A program made the position numbers and the translations under genes. 64,000 bases of DNA, taken from contig CM028377.1 of NCBI GenBank assembly GCA_013146195.2, positions 68,297,501-68,361,500 on the forward strand, in the 5' to 3' direction. Positions 32,987 to 44,865 of the stretch are shown one piece after another (position 1 is the first letter of the stretch; each line of letters begins with the position of its first letter). Below the pieces are notes generated by a model. The model was not told where the DNA came from. It saw only the letters and a program-made list of their open reading frames with translations, and did not search any database. Origin of the DNA: Codonopsis lanceolata (Eukaryota > Streptophyta > Magnoliopsida > Asterales > Campanulaceae).

Positions 32987-35625
32987 ATGTCCAGCGACGA
33001 AACCCACTCAGAAATTGAAGGTCGTAGCTACGACCATGGTGCTCCTGAGGAAAACCCGGTGTCTACAAGTTCTAGTTCCGAGGAAAGCGAGCAAGAAGAA
33101 ATTACTTTGATTTCGCGAAGACGAAAACCCCAACACTTTGCTGAACCAGAAACGAGCAAAAATGAACAGAACTTTTTCGAAAATGAACGAACTGAAAACC
33201 TCCCCAGCTCGAGTAACCCCCAAATCATTACCAACATCCCACCCTCGATCAAATGGAACGAATTGACTTGTGAAGATGAGGTCGGTGCCTGGTTTTATTC
33301 CTTGGGTATGGACCCCAAGAACTACCGGGTAAGAGCCTTCGACCTAAACATCAATGAAAACGGGCACAATTACCAAGGAGACCGGATGGTCTTCTACTTC
33401 AATTTTTTCATTGTAGGGCTTCGCCTCCCCCTTGACCCATTCATCGTAGAATTCCTAAACATAACCAACTCCCTCTCCTGCGACCAGACCCTTACAACAG
33501 TAAGGTTTTTGGTTGCATATATCGTTGCCTGCAGGCTGCTCAGGTTCGAACCCGAGATGACCTTGTTTAGGAAAATTTTCCTATTCTCCTTAGACAAGAA
33601 AACCGGACATATCACAGGGCGCTCAAACCCTAATTACTTCAAACTTCTGAATGACGGCCCAAATAAGGTAGATGGCTGGGATGGAAAAGCCTTATTACTT
33701 GAGTCCAGTGTTGGCTGGCCATTTGCTCCCTACCTTCACAATTTTGGGCTCCCTGAGTACGACAAGACTGCCTTCCGAGCTGGCGAACCCCAAATAGCCA
33801 GGGCGTTCAGATCGCTGCTCGGGGTAAAAGAAGGACGGGATGGTCGGGCTGGACAAGACTGGGTACTTGATTGGCGAGTCCTCACATCTGATTTAACCCT
33901 TCTTTGTCTGGCCGGGATCATAAATTGGCCCGTGGAGGGAGTCGAGCCACGAGTTACCATTGACCCCGAACTACCACATCCATACTGGGGACCATGTCAT
34001 GGAAACAAATTCCCCAGTGAATGCCCCAACTGTGCGCGAACTAGAATCAACTGCACACCCTCTTTTTTCAATTACTGGTCTGCTCTCTATTTTGAACTTA
34101 TAGACTTACTATCTATCTTGTTTTCCTTATACTCTTACTCTGACACTTGCAGACATGAAGTAATTGAATGACGCGAACAAATTCCTCCAGGCCGCTAAAA
34201 AAAGAGCGACCAAAAGAAACAAGCATTTATCCACCCAAACTGCTGCTGCCCTTCCAACTATTCTGGATACTACCACCGGGTGTGGTACCAAGCGGAATCA
34301 ACCAGAACCGAGCCAACCGACCATGCTTGCAGCTACCAAGCCCGCCGTGCAAAGGGTTGATCCAGCCACCCTAAGCACCCATCCTGCAACCATTACAGCC
34401 ACCCCAAGCCAAAGTCCCCCAAAGGAAAAAAGGAGCAGGAACCGAGCAGATAAGGTTGTGCTCGAAGATACTAACCCATCCACTCCCTCATGGCATAAAG
34501 ATAACTTTTTTATGCCCGAAGACCGAGAGAAATCTGGGGCCCTCATCGCCGAGATTGCCAACGTGCCCGATCTGGACAAAATTAACATTTTCAAACGCAT
34601 CGGCTACCCAGCAACTGTGGGACTTGGTCTAGTAAGAAGGATGCGACACGGCGGAGTCCGAAAGAAAAGTGCAAAGCATGCGAGCTCGGTTCTGGTCGGC
34701 GAAGTTGGAATGTGCTTAACCGAGGTAAGTACCCTTTTTCTTCTTACACTCTGTTTTTTGTAAACATATCACAGGCACCGACTACACCCTTATTTGCAGA
34801 TTGCCACGAAAATGGAGTTGATGTATGACCGACTCATTGACAATGTCAATTCCAATGCCGCTATGGTGAAGGAGAAGAACCAACTGGAAGAAACCGTCAA
34901 TACTCTTCGGGCCGAGCTTAAAACGACCGAGGAGACTCTTACTGCTAAAGTGACCGAGCTCTCCAAAGTCAAGGAGGAAAAGAAAATCTTGGAATCCCAC
35001 TTGGATTTCTCCAAGAAATTCGAAGAGAAGGCCTTGAATAACATCTCTGCAGTCCGGAAAGAACTCCGAGCTACCCAAACGCAGCTGGAGGAAGCCAAAG
35101 CTGCTGCTGCCAAACTGGAGAGGAAACTGAAGGAAGAGCTTGCTCGCCCCAATGTAGAAGCAAAATATTATCGAGGACTATAAAAACTTAGAAGATTTTG
35201 CTGCTTGCGTCGAGAATGAAGCTTATCCTTTTTTCCTCCAGGGAGTGCATCATGTGCTGAGGCAAATTTCATGCAGTGGGTTAGAGATCCGGCCAGAGCT
35301 GCTCGCTGAATGGGGTACCAACCCGCCTTTCTGTCCTTCAACCCGCCCTGGCCATGCCCTTGTTCCATATACCGAGGACGAGCTAGAATCTCTCGCTGAG
35401 GCTGATGCAGAGAAAGGATTATCTCCATGGACCCCTCCTCCAGCTGCCCAGGTCACCATTAGCGAGCTCATGACCCAAATCTGGACAGCTCAGGCACAAT
35501 CAAAAGAAGATGAAGGCACTGTTGACCCAACCAATGAAGAAGATGTAGTCATCCTCGAGGCCAACCCTGAAGAAATAACTGACCCTGATCAAGCATCCCC
35601 CACAATCATTCCCCCAAACGCCTGA
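32987..35625 (+). pseudogene. Antisense ORF of the Tat element (putative gypsy-type transposon domain plus coiled coil)
   Basis: It lies opposite to gag-pol. The ATG at 32987 directly follows an acceptor-like TTTCCTATAG; a donor-like ACAG/GTATTC at about 32621 would make a 5' UTR intron. The first exon encodes an acidic start, then a globular region (WNELTCEDEVGAWFYSLG, FNFFIVGLRLPLDPF, LLRFEPEMTLFRKIF) of the kind annotated as 'putative gypsy type transposon' (Transposase_28). A likely intron starts near 34078 and ends at TTGCAG near 34152, with an in-frame TAA soon after it. 34164-34724 is a basic, Pro/Ala-rich linker. Intron 34725-34799 is textbook (GAG/GTAAGT ... TTTGCAG/A, phase 0). 34800-35155 is a heptad-rich coiled coil (KNQLEETVNTLRAELKTTEE). 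A frameshift near 35160 precedes the acidic C-terminus ending at 35625. Known Tat-group elements carry such antisense genes of unknown role. Confidence 0.75.
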
Positions 35626-35859
35626 AACTTTCTTTTTGGCCTGCGTGCCACGGTTTCCAAGAACAATTTATCTCTGGTCTCTAAACAATTTACTTTTCTG
35701 TTCATGTAATATTTGCTACTTCTATGCTTTTAATTTCACTGCCAATATTCTATATGCTTGTGTCTTCAAAATATTTCAATTGTTCGTTTTTGAACAAATA
35801 AGCTTCTTAAATTAAGACAACTCATTCCAGGCTTGCCAGAATCAAACAAGACAAGTCCC

Positions 35860-36089
35860 TCGAACACCAACTCTTTCTCACGAGCAAAAGCATCTCTTAT
35901 GCTCGTGAAAGAGAATAATCAAGAACAATCAAAATAACTAAGTCGAACACCAACTCTTTTTCACGAGCAAAAATAGCTTATGCTCGTGAAAGAGAGAATA
36001 ATCGAGTACAACCAAAACAACTAACTCGAACACCAACTTTTTTTCACGAGCAGAAATAGCTTATGCTCGTGAAAGAGAGAATAATCGAG
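35860..36089. repeat. Three tandem ~83-bp units, each with a hairpin
   Basis: Units start at about 35860, 35943 and 36026 (TCGAACACCAACT). Each carries TTCACGAGCA and its complement TGCTCGTGAA about 12-17 bp apart, extended by CTCTTT/AAAGAG, giving stems of about 15 bp. The array lies between the 3' ends of the antisense ORF and the pol gene, which converge here. Confidence 0.85.
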
Positions 36090-36227
36090 ATAACATCAAC
36101 TCGCTCAAACACTTACACCAGACAAAGAAACTACCATGCCCGCTAAAAGTATAATTGAGTTCTGAATTTTAATACTATAAACGAAATAATCAAATTATGA
36201 AAATAATACCTACTCATTCATTCCACC

Positions 36228-37408
36228 TCAACTTTTAGGACAAAAACATGAACAAACATCCTGAACGCAGTTAATCATCGATAATATTTTTTTCAAATGG
36301 TCTGCATGCCATGGATGTTTCAATTCAACACCATCCTCTGTTTGCAACATGTAGGTTCCTTCCTTAGCAACTCGAACTACTTGAAAAGGACCTTCCCAAT
36401 TGGGAGAAAGTTTCCCCCACTCTGCTCGATGGCCAGTCGCCTCAATTTTACGGAGAACCCACTCCCCCACAGCAAATGACCGACCACGAACCCTTTTATC
36501 GTGATGGGCCTTTGCTCGCTGTTTATAATTTGCCATTCTCATCTTGGATTCCAGCCGCTTTTCTTCGGACAAGTCAAGGTCGGCTGCCCGAGCAACATTA
36601 TTGGAACTGGCATCATAATGTGACACTCTGTGATTAGGCAAGTACATCTCCACTGGTTCCATGGCCTCAGATCCATAGGCCATAGAAAAAGCTGTCTCCC
36701 CGGTGGGCCCTCTAACTGTCGTTCTGACTGCCCACAAGGCTGAGGGTAACTCATCCACTCATCTCTCTGCCTTATCATCAAGATTTTGCTTAAGGACATG
36801 TAGGACTTGTTTGTTAGCGGCCTCAGCTTGCCCATTACCCTGTGGATATGCCACCGAAGACTGTCGCGCTTCACACGCATCTGCTCGCATGCCTTTATGA
36901 ATTTTTCTGAGAATTGAGTCCCATGGTCGGATACTATTGCTCGCGGAACGCCAAAACGGCACCATATGTGTTCATGAACGAAGTCAATCACATTGGCTTC
37001 GCTAATTGTTGCCAAAGGCTTAGCCTCCACCCACTTGGTAAAATAATCCATAGCGACCACCGCATACTTAAACTTTGAACGGGCCAAAGGAAAAGGGCCA
37101 ATGAGGTCTATACCCCACATGTCAAATGGCCACGACGCTACCACAGGGGTCTGCTCGGTAGAAGGTAACCGTGGTATGTCAGCATAGCGTTGGCATTTAT
37201 CACAACGCCGAACATACATTTCTGCATCTCGCCTCAAAGTAATCCAATAGAAACCAGTAGCTAAGACTTTTTCTGCCAAAGACCTTTGGCCAGGATGCCC
37301 TCCACATTTTCCTTCGTGAATTTCTCCTAAAATGTCCTCGGTCATCTCTGGTCGTACACACCCGAGCAGGGGTCTAGTATACGATCTTCGATAGAGTATC
37401 TTATCCAA
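36228..37408 (-). pseudogene. Integrase of the Tat element, frameshifted
   Basis: It begins with an HHCC zinc finger (GGHPGQRSLAEK ... CDKCQRYA). The catalytic core follows, with WGIDLIGPFP (first Asp) and IVSDHGTQF (second Asp). The frame is lost near 36900, so the third acidic residue and its surroundings are out of frame. The C-terminal region resumes at 36758 (LPSALWAVRTTVRG, then WEGPFQVVRV and the HPWHADHLKK end). The frames 37408-36539, 36965-36759 and 36758-36228 are pieces of one protein. It would insert the element cDNA; as written it cannot make a full product. Confidence 0.85.
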
Positions 37409-37441
37409 AATGACGTATCGGCATGCCCGCTTCTAAATAGT

Positions 37442-38431
37442 TCAAGCTTCCGTCTTGTCCTCGGGCAAGGTCCCCTGCTCGATATAAGTTGTCAAGTCAT
37501 CTATCCAACACTTTGCAGCAGGCTCGATGTCCATGATCACCTCCTTTTCTATTACTGGAACCTCCACATATTCAATCATAACCCCCGGATGCAGAGATTG
37601 AATTTCATCTTCAGCCATCTTGGATAAATAATCTGCTCGCATATTGTCCTCGCGAGCAATTCGCACCAATTCCCAGTAATCGAAGTCCTTCAAAATTTCC
37701 TTCACCATTGCACAATAACGAACTAGCACTGGATGATGAACAGGGTAATCGCCCCGTACTTGATTCACGACCAACTGTGAATCACAGTAAACAATCACCT
37801 CTTGAACTCCTACATCTTGCGCGAGCTCGAGCCCCGCGATCAAGGCTTCGTACTCTGCCTGATTATTGGATGCTGGAAACTTGAAACGCAATGCCTTTTC
37901 AAACTCCACATCCTGCTCGGGCAGGACTAGCACTAATCCGGCTCCACTTCCAAACCTGTTGGCCGAACCATCAACATGCAACTCCCAACAATACTCTGGT
38001 CGGGGCTTTGGAATTGGTGTACTCGTTGATACGGTCTTGGCAGAAACTTCCTTCTCGCATGAGTCGATGAAACTAGTCTCAGCCACAAAGTCTGCCAAAG
38101 CTTGCGCCTTAATTGCTCGTCGAGGTTGATAGTCAATATCAAACTTAGTTAACTCAATAGACCAGGTGAGTAAACGACGAGAAGAATCTGGCTTGTGCAA
38201 AATTTTCCTAAGAGGCGTGTCCGTGTACACAATGATTCAATGTGCAGATAAGTAAGCTCGAAGTTTTCGAGCAGCAACAACAAGTGAGTAAGCCAATTTG
38301 TATGCATTAAAATATCGTCCCTCCACTGCGGTGAGGGCCTTTGAAACATAATAAACAGGCTTTTGCACATTTCATTCTTTCCTAATTAACACAGCGGCTA
38401 CAGCCTGCTCCATAGCCACTAAATACACAAA
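37442..38431 (-). pseudogene. RNase H and archaeal-type RNase H of the Tat element
   Basis: 38431-38150 encodes the usual retroviral-type RNase H in degraded form, with in-frame stops at about 38373 and 38237. 38230-37442 is open and contains RLLTWSIELTKFDIDYQPRR, then a second RNase H with WELHVDGSAN, NNQAEYEALIAGLELA, VYCDSQLVVNQV and REDNMRADYLS, that is D-E-D-D type catalytic residues. The second domain is the archaeal-like RNase H specific to the Tat group. Its frame is intact for 262 codons. Confidence 0.85.
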
Positions 38432-38927
38432 CTAAGTCTCACCAAAAACCGGGCTGCTCAATAGAGGAGGGCGTCCCAAATATTCCACTAGCTGCTCAAA
38501 AGCCTTCTGACATTCAACTATCCACTCGAACCCCTTATTTCCACGTAAAACCTTGAAAAACGACAAACATCTTTCAGCTGACTTAGAAATATACCGACCA
38601 AGGGCTATCACTCTACCGTTGAGCTTCTGAACATCCTTGATACACCGAGGAAGCTTCATAGTGACCAGTGCCTTAATTTTTTTTGAATTGGCCTCTATGC
38701 CCCTTTCAGTTACCATGAACCCCAGAAACTTGCCCGCTTTCACCCCGAACACACACTTGCTCGGGTTAAGCTTAATGTTATTATTTCTCAGGTTGGCAAA
38801 GGTTTCTCCTAAATCAACTGTATGCTCGTGCCCTTTGCTCTTCACCACCATGTCATCAATGTAGGCCTCCACATTTCTACCAATTTGCGAACTGAAGACT
38901 TTATTCACCATCCTTTGGTATGTAGCT
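38432..38927 (-). pseudogene. Reverse transcriptase, C-terminal part, Tat element
   Basis: This part carries the catalytic box YIDDMVV, the LNPSKCVFG and GKFLGFMV motifs, and the connection region with LNGRVIALGRYIS. It is separated from the N-terminal part (57846-58629) by the Athila insertion, which cut inside the RT domain. The frame ends at 38432. Confidence 0.88.
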
Positions 38928-39142
38928 TGATCGATGTATTTTATACGTCGATTTACTATACTTCTATGACTTAAATTGGGCTAGTTCACGGGGCTTTTGG
39001 CTACTGATATGCGTTTTCTAGTGATTTTGTGAGTTTCAGGGTTTTAAGTGAAAATATGCAAACTATAAGGATTTTTTGTGCAAATTCCGAGAAAGGGGCA
39101 GAGTGCAAAATTGAAGAAGAAAAGAAGAAAAGCATGCTGGGA

Positions 39143-39269
39143 ACCTTGCGGTCGCAAGGTGCTCAAGACCTTGCCTCCGCAAGGTGGACAGAAATTGAAG
39201 AAACTCAAACCCCGGATTTTCCAAGGACCTTGCGGTCGCAAGGTGCCTCATACCTTGCAACTGCAAGGT
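39143..39269. promoter_or_regulatory. Four 18-bp palindromes upstream of the LTR TATA box
   Basis: ACCTTGCGGTCGCAAGGT at 39143-39160 and 39227-39244, and the variants ACCTTGCCTCCGCAAGGT (39168-39185) and ACCTTGCAACTGCAAGGT (39252-39269). The arms ACCTTGC/GCAAGGT are invariant in this LTR. Pairs sit 25 bp apart start to start. Copies recur in the 3' LTR (first at 56785-56802) and in the env-ORF leader. Likely binding sites for a dimeric factor; this is inference. Confidence 0.7.
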
Positions 39270-39328
39270 AGTCAGAATGCCAATTTTTGTGTTTTCACAA
39301 GAGATTCAATTGTAATACAACTCCTTGG

Positions 39329-39336
39329 TATAAATA
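39329..39336 (+). promoter_or_regulatory. TATA box of the Athila 5' LTR
   Basis: TATAAATA in the context CTTGGTATAAATAGAGG, 60 bp downstream of the last palindrome; repeated at 56971-56978 in the 3' LTR. Confidence 0.7.
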
Positions 39337-40211
39337 GAGGTCGGTAGCCAAAGCATAGGACGATTAGAAACGGCTGGAAACAGTTTTCTATTGCTTTAGA
39401 ATAGATTTTTAGGCTGTATAACATAATTAGTTATTGTAATTACAAGTATTGAAGATCGATTCATGAATTCAATCATCACCATGTGCTGTTCATCTTCAAG
39501 GATGAACTAAATCTTCATTAATCTAGGAGGTGGGAGGTAACTTGTATCGAATCTATGTTTTAATTTATATTTATGTTCATTCAATTCTTGTTGATTGCGG
39601 TGTTTATCAATCCCTATATTATTTGACTTTGAACAAATGAATGTAATCGTGAATAATAAAGGCCTAGAGGTGCGGATAACTGCATGATCAATGTGCATAT
39701 GTCGTACACTGGCTCACCATCACAATAAATTGGACCTATCGATGCACGAGAGTGATAAGTTAGGGCCAGGTTCTATATATGACCTAGGTGACAGATAGAT
39801 CATATGTTCTTGTGCTTCGGATATAGAATGGATGAATTATTTGGAGATGGAGACTGAACGGTAATTCAACAGGCTATATCTATCTTTTGTGAACGAACCC
39901 AAGAGATTGAATGAAATTTTATTTAAATTAAACATAGAGGAGATATAAGTGAAACCCTAATCCTAGATTGCCATCCACCATAAGATCTTCATAACCTGTA
40001 ATTGCTGCTAATTAGTTAAACACCTGAATAATGATTAGTTAGATTAAAATTAATATAAACCCCCCCCCTTAGATTAATAATTAGCTATCAATAAATTGCA
40101 CTATTTGTGATCTCTTGTCTTTGTGGGTTCGACCCTTGCTTCCAAAACTATTCTCCAATAGTCTTGTCCACTTGCAAGGAAATAAGTAAAATACGACATC
40201 GATCATGTTTT

Positions 40212-40229
40212 TGGCGCCGCTGCCGGGGA
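40212..40229 (+). other. Primer binding site (tRNA-Asp type)
   Basis: TGGCGCCGCTGCCGGGGA, 6 nt after the 5' LTR. It is complementary to the 3' end of plant tRNA-Asp with one apparent mismatch, as is usual for Athila elements. Confidence 0.75.
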
Positions 40230-40375
40230 CAAGCTGGTTTACATAGTTAGTTTGTTGGTAGCGTAATTTTTAATTTAATTTTAGTTTTTCAGTTTTTATA
40301 AAAATAAAAATACAAAAAGATTTTATTTTATTTGTTTTTAATAGTTAGTTGTTTTAAAATTGCTTTATTTATTTT

Positions 40376-41700
40376 ATGCACGGTCGTACATCTTTGAATC
40401 CTCAACTAGTAGAACTGAATCAAGATATAAATAATATTAGAAGAAATCAAGAAGATCTTGAAAATTTAGCAACCCAGCCTGATAATCAAGAACAATTGAA
40501 TCAAGAGGATCCTCTGGTTGATACTCCGATGGATAATATTAATCAAAATCCTGAAAATCCGGTTCGCCCGGCTAATGTGAATCAAAGAGAAGAAGAATCT
40601 GCTAGAAGAAATATGGAAGTAGTTGTAAATCAAAGAACTATTAATGATTTCGGTATACCTTCATTAAATGTGGTAACATCATGCCTAGTCTTACCAGAAG
40701 CAGTAAGGAATTTCAAATTAAAAGGCCATTATTTTAATGCTATACCTTCTTTTCACGGAATGCCTCACGAAGATCCTGTAAGTTTCCTTAGAGACTATGA
40801 ATATATGATGGGTACTTTTCCTTTATGTGTCCTCATCATAATCTGGCTCAACATGTGTTAGTACTTCAATTTTATCATGGTCTTTCGCCAGGTTTACAAA
40901 CTATGGTTGATAGTGCAGCTGATGGTTCTATTAATAGAATGACACCAGATGCACTAGAGGAACTATTTGAGATGTTAAGTATAAATTCTCAACAGAAAAG
41001 TGCTAGAGGTAAAAGTAGAAGTTTATATCAAGTTCAAGAAAAATCAGGTACACAAGCTCAATTTGAAAACTGGTCAATTCAAGAAGCATGTGTCTTATGT
41101 GGATTATATTCTCATGCTACTAATTTTTGTCCATCAAATGCTATATATGCTGAACAGACCAATGCCATGAACGTATACCCTCAAAGACCAAGGAATGATC
41201 CCTATTCAAACACATATAATCCTGGTTGGAGGAATCATCCTAATTTTTCTTGGGGAGGAAATAAACCACTACAACCTCAACAATTTCAGCATCAACAACC
41301 ACAACCCCAACCACAACAATTTCCAAATCAAAATCAATTAAGAATTGAAGAAGTTCCAAAACAAGATGGAACAAGTAAAGGTCAAGCTGTCCTGATAAAA
41401 TATCTGCTTGAAGAAGTTGAAAATTTGAAGAAGCACATTGCAAATTCTGAGACCGAGAAAAGAGAAGAAAGGAATTTCCCTAGCCAAACCGAGCAAGCAA
41501 AATCTATCACTGTTTTGCGAAACGGTAAAGTAATAGGTGAAGAGGTAAGTGATCCTGTTCAATCTTCTAATATGCCTGATGAAGTAGATAATTCTGAGAA
41601 AGAAGTTGAAAAAGATAACAATGAGAATAATCAAGCAACTAATCAAGAGGTAGAAGTAGAAGTTCAAAATAAAGAAAATCAAGTAGAAATTGAAAAATAG
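40376..41700 (+). pseudogene. gag of the Athila element, internally broken
   Basis: The N-terminal part runs from an ATG at 40376, opening MHGRTSLNPQLVELNQD and reaching AIPSFHGMPHEDPVSFLRDY. The frame then ends at 40859, and a second frame (from about 40825) continues with CPHHNLAQHVLVLQFYHGLS. The central gag matrix/capsid segment expected between them is missing, so this is an internal deletion with a frame change. A zinc-knuckle remnant CVLCGLYSHATNFC follows (C-x2-C-x4-H-x5-C), then a Gln/Pro-rich and an acidic tail. An in-frame TAG at 41698-41700 separates gag from the protease frame. Confidence 0.85.
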
Positions 41701-42654
41701 ATAGAACAAGAAGAAGAGGAACCTTATGTGGCTCCACCACCATATGTTCCTCCAATTCCGTTCCTTAGAAGACTTATGAAAAACCGAATGGACAAACAAT
41801 TTTCAGAAATTTATAATATGTTATCCAAAGTGAATGTTAATCTTCCTTTGCTCAACGTTATTAAAAATATTCCAGCCTATGCTAAGTTTTTCAAAAATCT
41901 TCACTCTAAGAAACACAAGTTTGAAAACAATGAAAAAATTATTGTTTCTGAAAACGTAAGTGCTGTTTTACAACCCGAACTTCCCCCTAAGTTAAAAGAT
42001 CCTGATAGCTTTAATATCCAAGTTTCTTTGGGTAGCTCTAAAAATATGAAAGCCATGCTAGATCTAGGAGCAAGTATTAACTTGATGCCTTTTGCGGTCT
42101 ATAAACAATTAGGGTTAGGAGAACTAAAACCCACTAATATGCAATTACAATTAGCTGATCGTTCAGTTAAACATCATTTGGGTATAGTGGAAGACATCCT
42201 AGTTCAGGTTGATAAACTAATCATTCCAGTCGACTTTGTGGTTCTAGAGATGAAAAGAAAAATTTGCACAAATAATGAAGTCCCTATCTTGTTAGGCAAA
42301 CCTTTTATGGCCACTGCCAATACTATGATAAATGTGAAGAATGGTAAACTTTCAATGTCAGTCCTAGGTGAAACTGTCGAAATTTTTGTGTATGATGCTA
42401 TGAATAGACCTAGTGACATGAATGCATGTTTCTCCATAGATGAAATCGAAAAATTAACTACTCAAACTTTTGAAGAAAGTAATGAAGATGACGACTATGA
42501 GAAAGATGTATTTATAGTTTATGATGATAGTCTTATTCGTCCCATAAAAATTGACATTGAAGAAATAGAAAGAGAAATAGAAGAAGAAGAAAGACAAGAA
42601 AGAGAAAAATTAGAAGCTCTTAAAAATAAAGATAAAAATAATAAGGAAAAATAA
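41701..42654 (+). pseudogene. Protease region of the Athila polyprotein
   Basis: It continues in the same frame as gag after the TAG. An aspartic protease core shows MLDLGASINLMP at about 42055-42090, VDFVVLEM, and PILLGKPFMATANTMINVKN. The catalytic triplet is D-L-G, the Athila form of the usual D-S/T-G. The frame ends in TAA at 42652 inside a Lys/Glu-rich linker, where pol continues one frame over. Confidence 0.82.
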
Positions 42655-42685
42655 GAAGAATCAGAAAATAATTCTGATAAAATAG

Positions 42686-44851
42686 AAAAAAGTAGAGGAT
42701 GAAATTAATGAAGAAGATGAAGTAGAGATTTTAAAATCTCTTTTTGAAGAAATAAAAATAGAGGATGAAAAAGTAGAAAATAATGAAGATGTTAAAGAAG
42801 GAAATAATGAGGAGGTTAAAGTAGAAGAAACAATTAAACCAAAAAATTCTGAATTTATTCCGTCTGTTAAAACTCCTCTTGTAGAAGAATTAAAGCCATT
42901 ACCACCCCACTTAAAATATGCATTTTTAGGGGAAGGTAAAACTTTGCCTGTTATAATAGCAGCAGACTTAACTGAAGAACAAGAAGCAAGTTTATTAAAA
43001 GTTTTATGGACACATAGAGAAGCTATAGGATGGTCCCTAGCTGATTTAAAAGGTATTAGTCCGTCTATGTGCATGCATAAAATACACTTAGAAGAAGGTA
43101 GTAAGCCTTCAAGAGAAAGACAAAGAAGACTTAACCCTTACATGGAAGAAGCCGTAAGAAAAGAAGTCCTTAAGCTTCTAGATGCATGTATAATTTACCC
43201 GATTTCAGACAGTAAATGAGTTAGTCCAGTTCAGGTAGTTCCTAAGAAATCAGGAATTACAGTAGTAAAAAATGAAAAAGATGAATTAGTCCATACAAGA
43301 ACTATTACTGGTTACATAATGTGCATTGATTTGAGAAAACTAAATGCGGCAACTAGGAAAGACCACTTTCCTTTGCCATTTATTGATCAAATCCTTGAAA
43401 GACTAGCCGGTCATGAGTACTATTGTTTTCTTGATGGTTTTTCTGGCTACAACCAAATTCCTGTAGCACCCGAAGACCAAGAGAAAACCACCTTTACATG
43501 TCCTTTTGGTACTTTTGCTTTTAGGAGAATGCCCTTTGGACTATGTAATGCACCAGCTACCTTTCAAAGATGCATGATTTCTATATTCTCAGATTTGGTA
43601 GAAAGATGTGTTGAAGTTTTCATGGATGATTTTTCAGTTTTTGGAAACTCTTTTGATCACTGCCTAGAAAATCTTACATCAATCTTAAAAAGATGCTGTG
43701 AAACAAATTTAACTTTAAGTTGGGAGAAAAGTCACTTCATGGTCAAACATGGAATTGTCTTTGGGCATGTTATGTCTAATAAATGCATTGAAGTCGATAA
43801 GGCGAAAATTGAAGTTATTTCACAATTACCCCCTCCAACTTCTGTTAAAGGTGTTAGAAGTTTTCTAGGGCATGCTGGCTTCTATAGAAGATTTATAAAA
43901 GATTTTTCCAAAATATGTAAACCTCTATGTAACTTGTTAGCAAAAGATACCAAATTTGTTTTTGATCAAGAATGCATAAATGCATTTAATTTATTAAAAG
44001 AAAGATTAACCACTGCCCCTATTTTATCCGGCCCTGATTGGTCTCTCCCTTTTGAGATAATGTGCGATGCATCAGATTTTGCAATTGGAGCCGTGTTAGG
44101 ACAACGGGTAGATAGGAAGCCACATGTGATACATTATGCTAGTAGAACACTAAATGATGCACAACTAAATTATACAACAACAGAAAAAGAGTTTTTAGTA
44201 GTTGTGTATGCATTGGAAAAGTTTAGACCATATCTGTTAGGATCAAAAGTGATAATATTTTCTGATCATTCTGCCTTAAAGTATTTATTAAGTAAGAAAG
44301 ATGCTAAGCCTAGACTAATTAGGTGGATGCTATTATTGCATGAATTTGACATTACAATCAAGGATAAAAAGGGAACCGAAAATGTCGTAGCTGACCACTT
44401 GTCTAGATTAGAATTTTCACCCCTACTTGAACGTCAATTTCTTGACAATCCAATTCCTATAAATGAAGATTTCCTTGATGAACAACTTCTAGCAATCAAA
44501 GATTCAGACCCCTGGTATGCTGATTTTGTCAATTATTATGTGTCTGATATTATAAATCCTGATTTTGATCACTATCAAAAGAAGAAATTTTTGACCGAAG
44601 CAAAAAAATATTTTTGGGAAGAGCCTCATTTATATAAAATGTGTTCAGACTTTTTAATCAGACAATGTATCCCAGAAAAAGACCAACAAAGTATTATGAA
44701 ATTCTGCCATGAATACTCTTGTGGTGGTCATTTTAGTGGGAATAAAACTGCTAGAAAAATTTTACAATCGGGTTTATATTGGCCTCTTGTTTTTAGAGAC
44801 GTGATTTATTTTATAGAACTTGTGATAAATGTAAGAGAACTGGTGGAATAG
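42686..44851 (+). pseudogene. Reverse transcriptase-RNase H of the Athila element, left of the gap
   Basis: Open from 42686 except for a TGA at 43217-43219, just before the RT core. RT motifs are LRKLNAATRKDHFPLPFIDQ, FLDGFSGYNQI, RMPFGLCNAPATFQRCM and the catalytic FMDDFSVFG at about 43617. RNase H follows (MCDASDFAIGAVLG, YTTTEKEFLVVVYALEKFR, FSDHSALKYLL, NVVADHLSRLE), then the integrase HHCC finger start (CHEYSCGGHFSGNKTA). The frame is lost at about 44799, where the copy right of the gap has three bases CTG in place of CG. This could be a sequence error. Confidence 0.88.
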
Positions 44852-44865
44852 GAAAAAGAAATGAA

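Larger units (their letters stand above)
38928..40205 (+). repeat. 5' LTR of the Athila element
   Basis: 1,278 bp, paired with 56570-57845. It contains four 18-bp palindromes at 39143-39269 upstream of the TATA box at 39329, and a C-run near 40060-40068 that differs in length between the two LTRs. Confidence 0.93.

Noticed and set aside
39029..39347. Several overlapping short open frames in the Athila LTR on both strands
   Set aside because: They come from the palindromic ACCTTGC/GCAAGGT array and occur identically in the other LTR; no coding evidence.
40120..40145. GGGTTCGACCC, a tRNA T-loop-like motif
   Set aside because: No acceptor, D-arm or anticodon arm could be placed around it; it is part of the LTR and is repeated in the other LTR.
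41338..41799. 153-codon minus-strand frame opposite Athila gag
   Set aside because: It is the shadow of an acidic, Gln/Glu/Asn-rich gag tail, giving only Phe/Leu/Ile runs.
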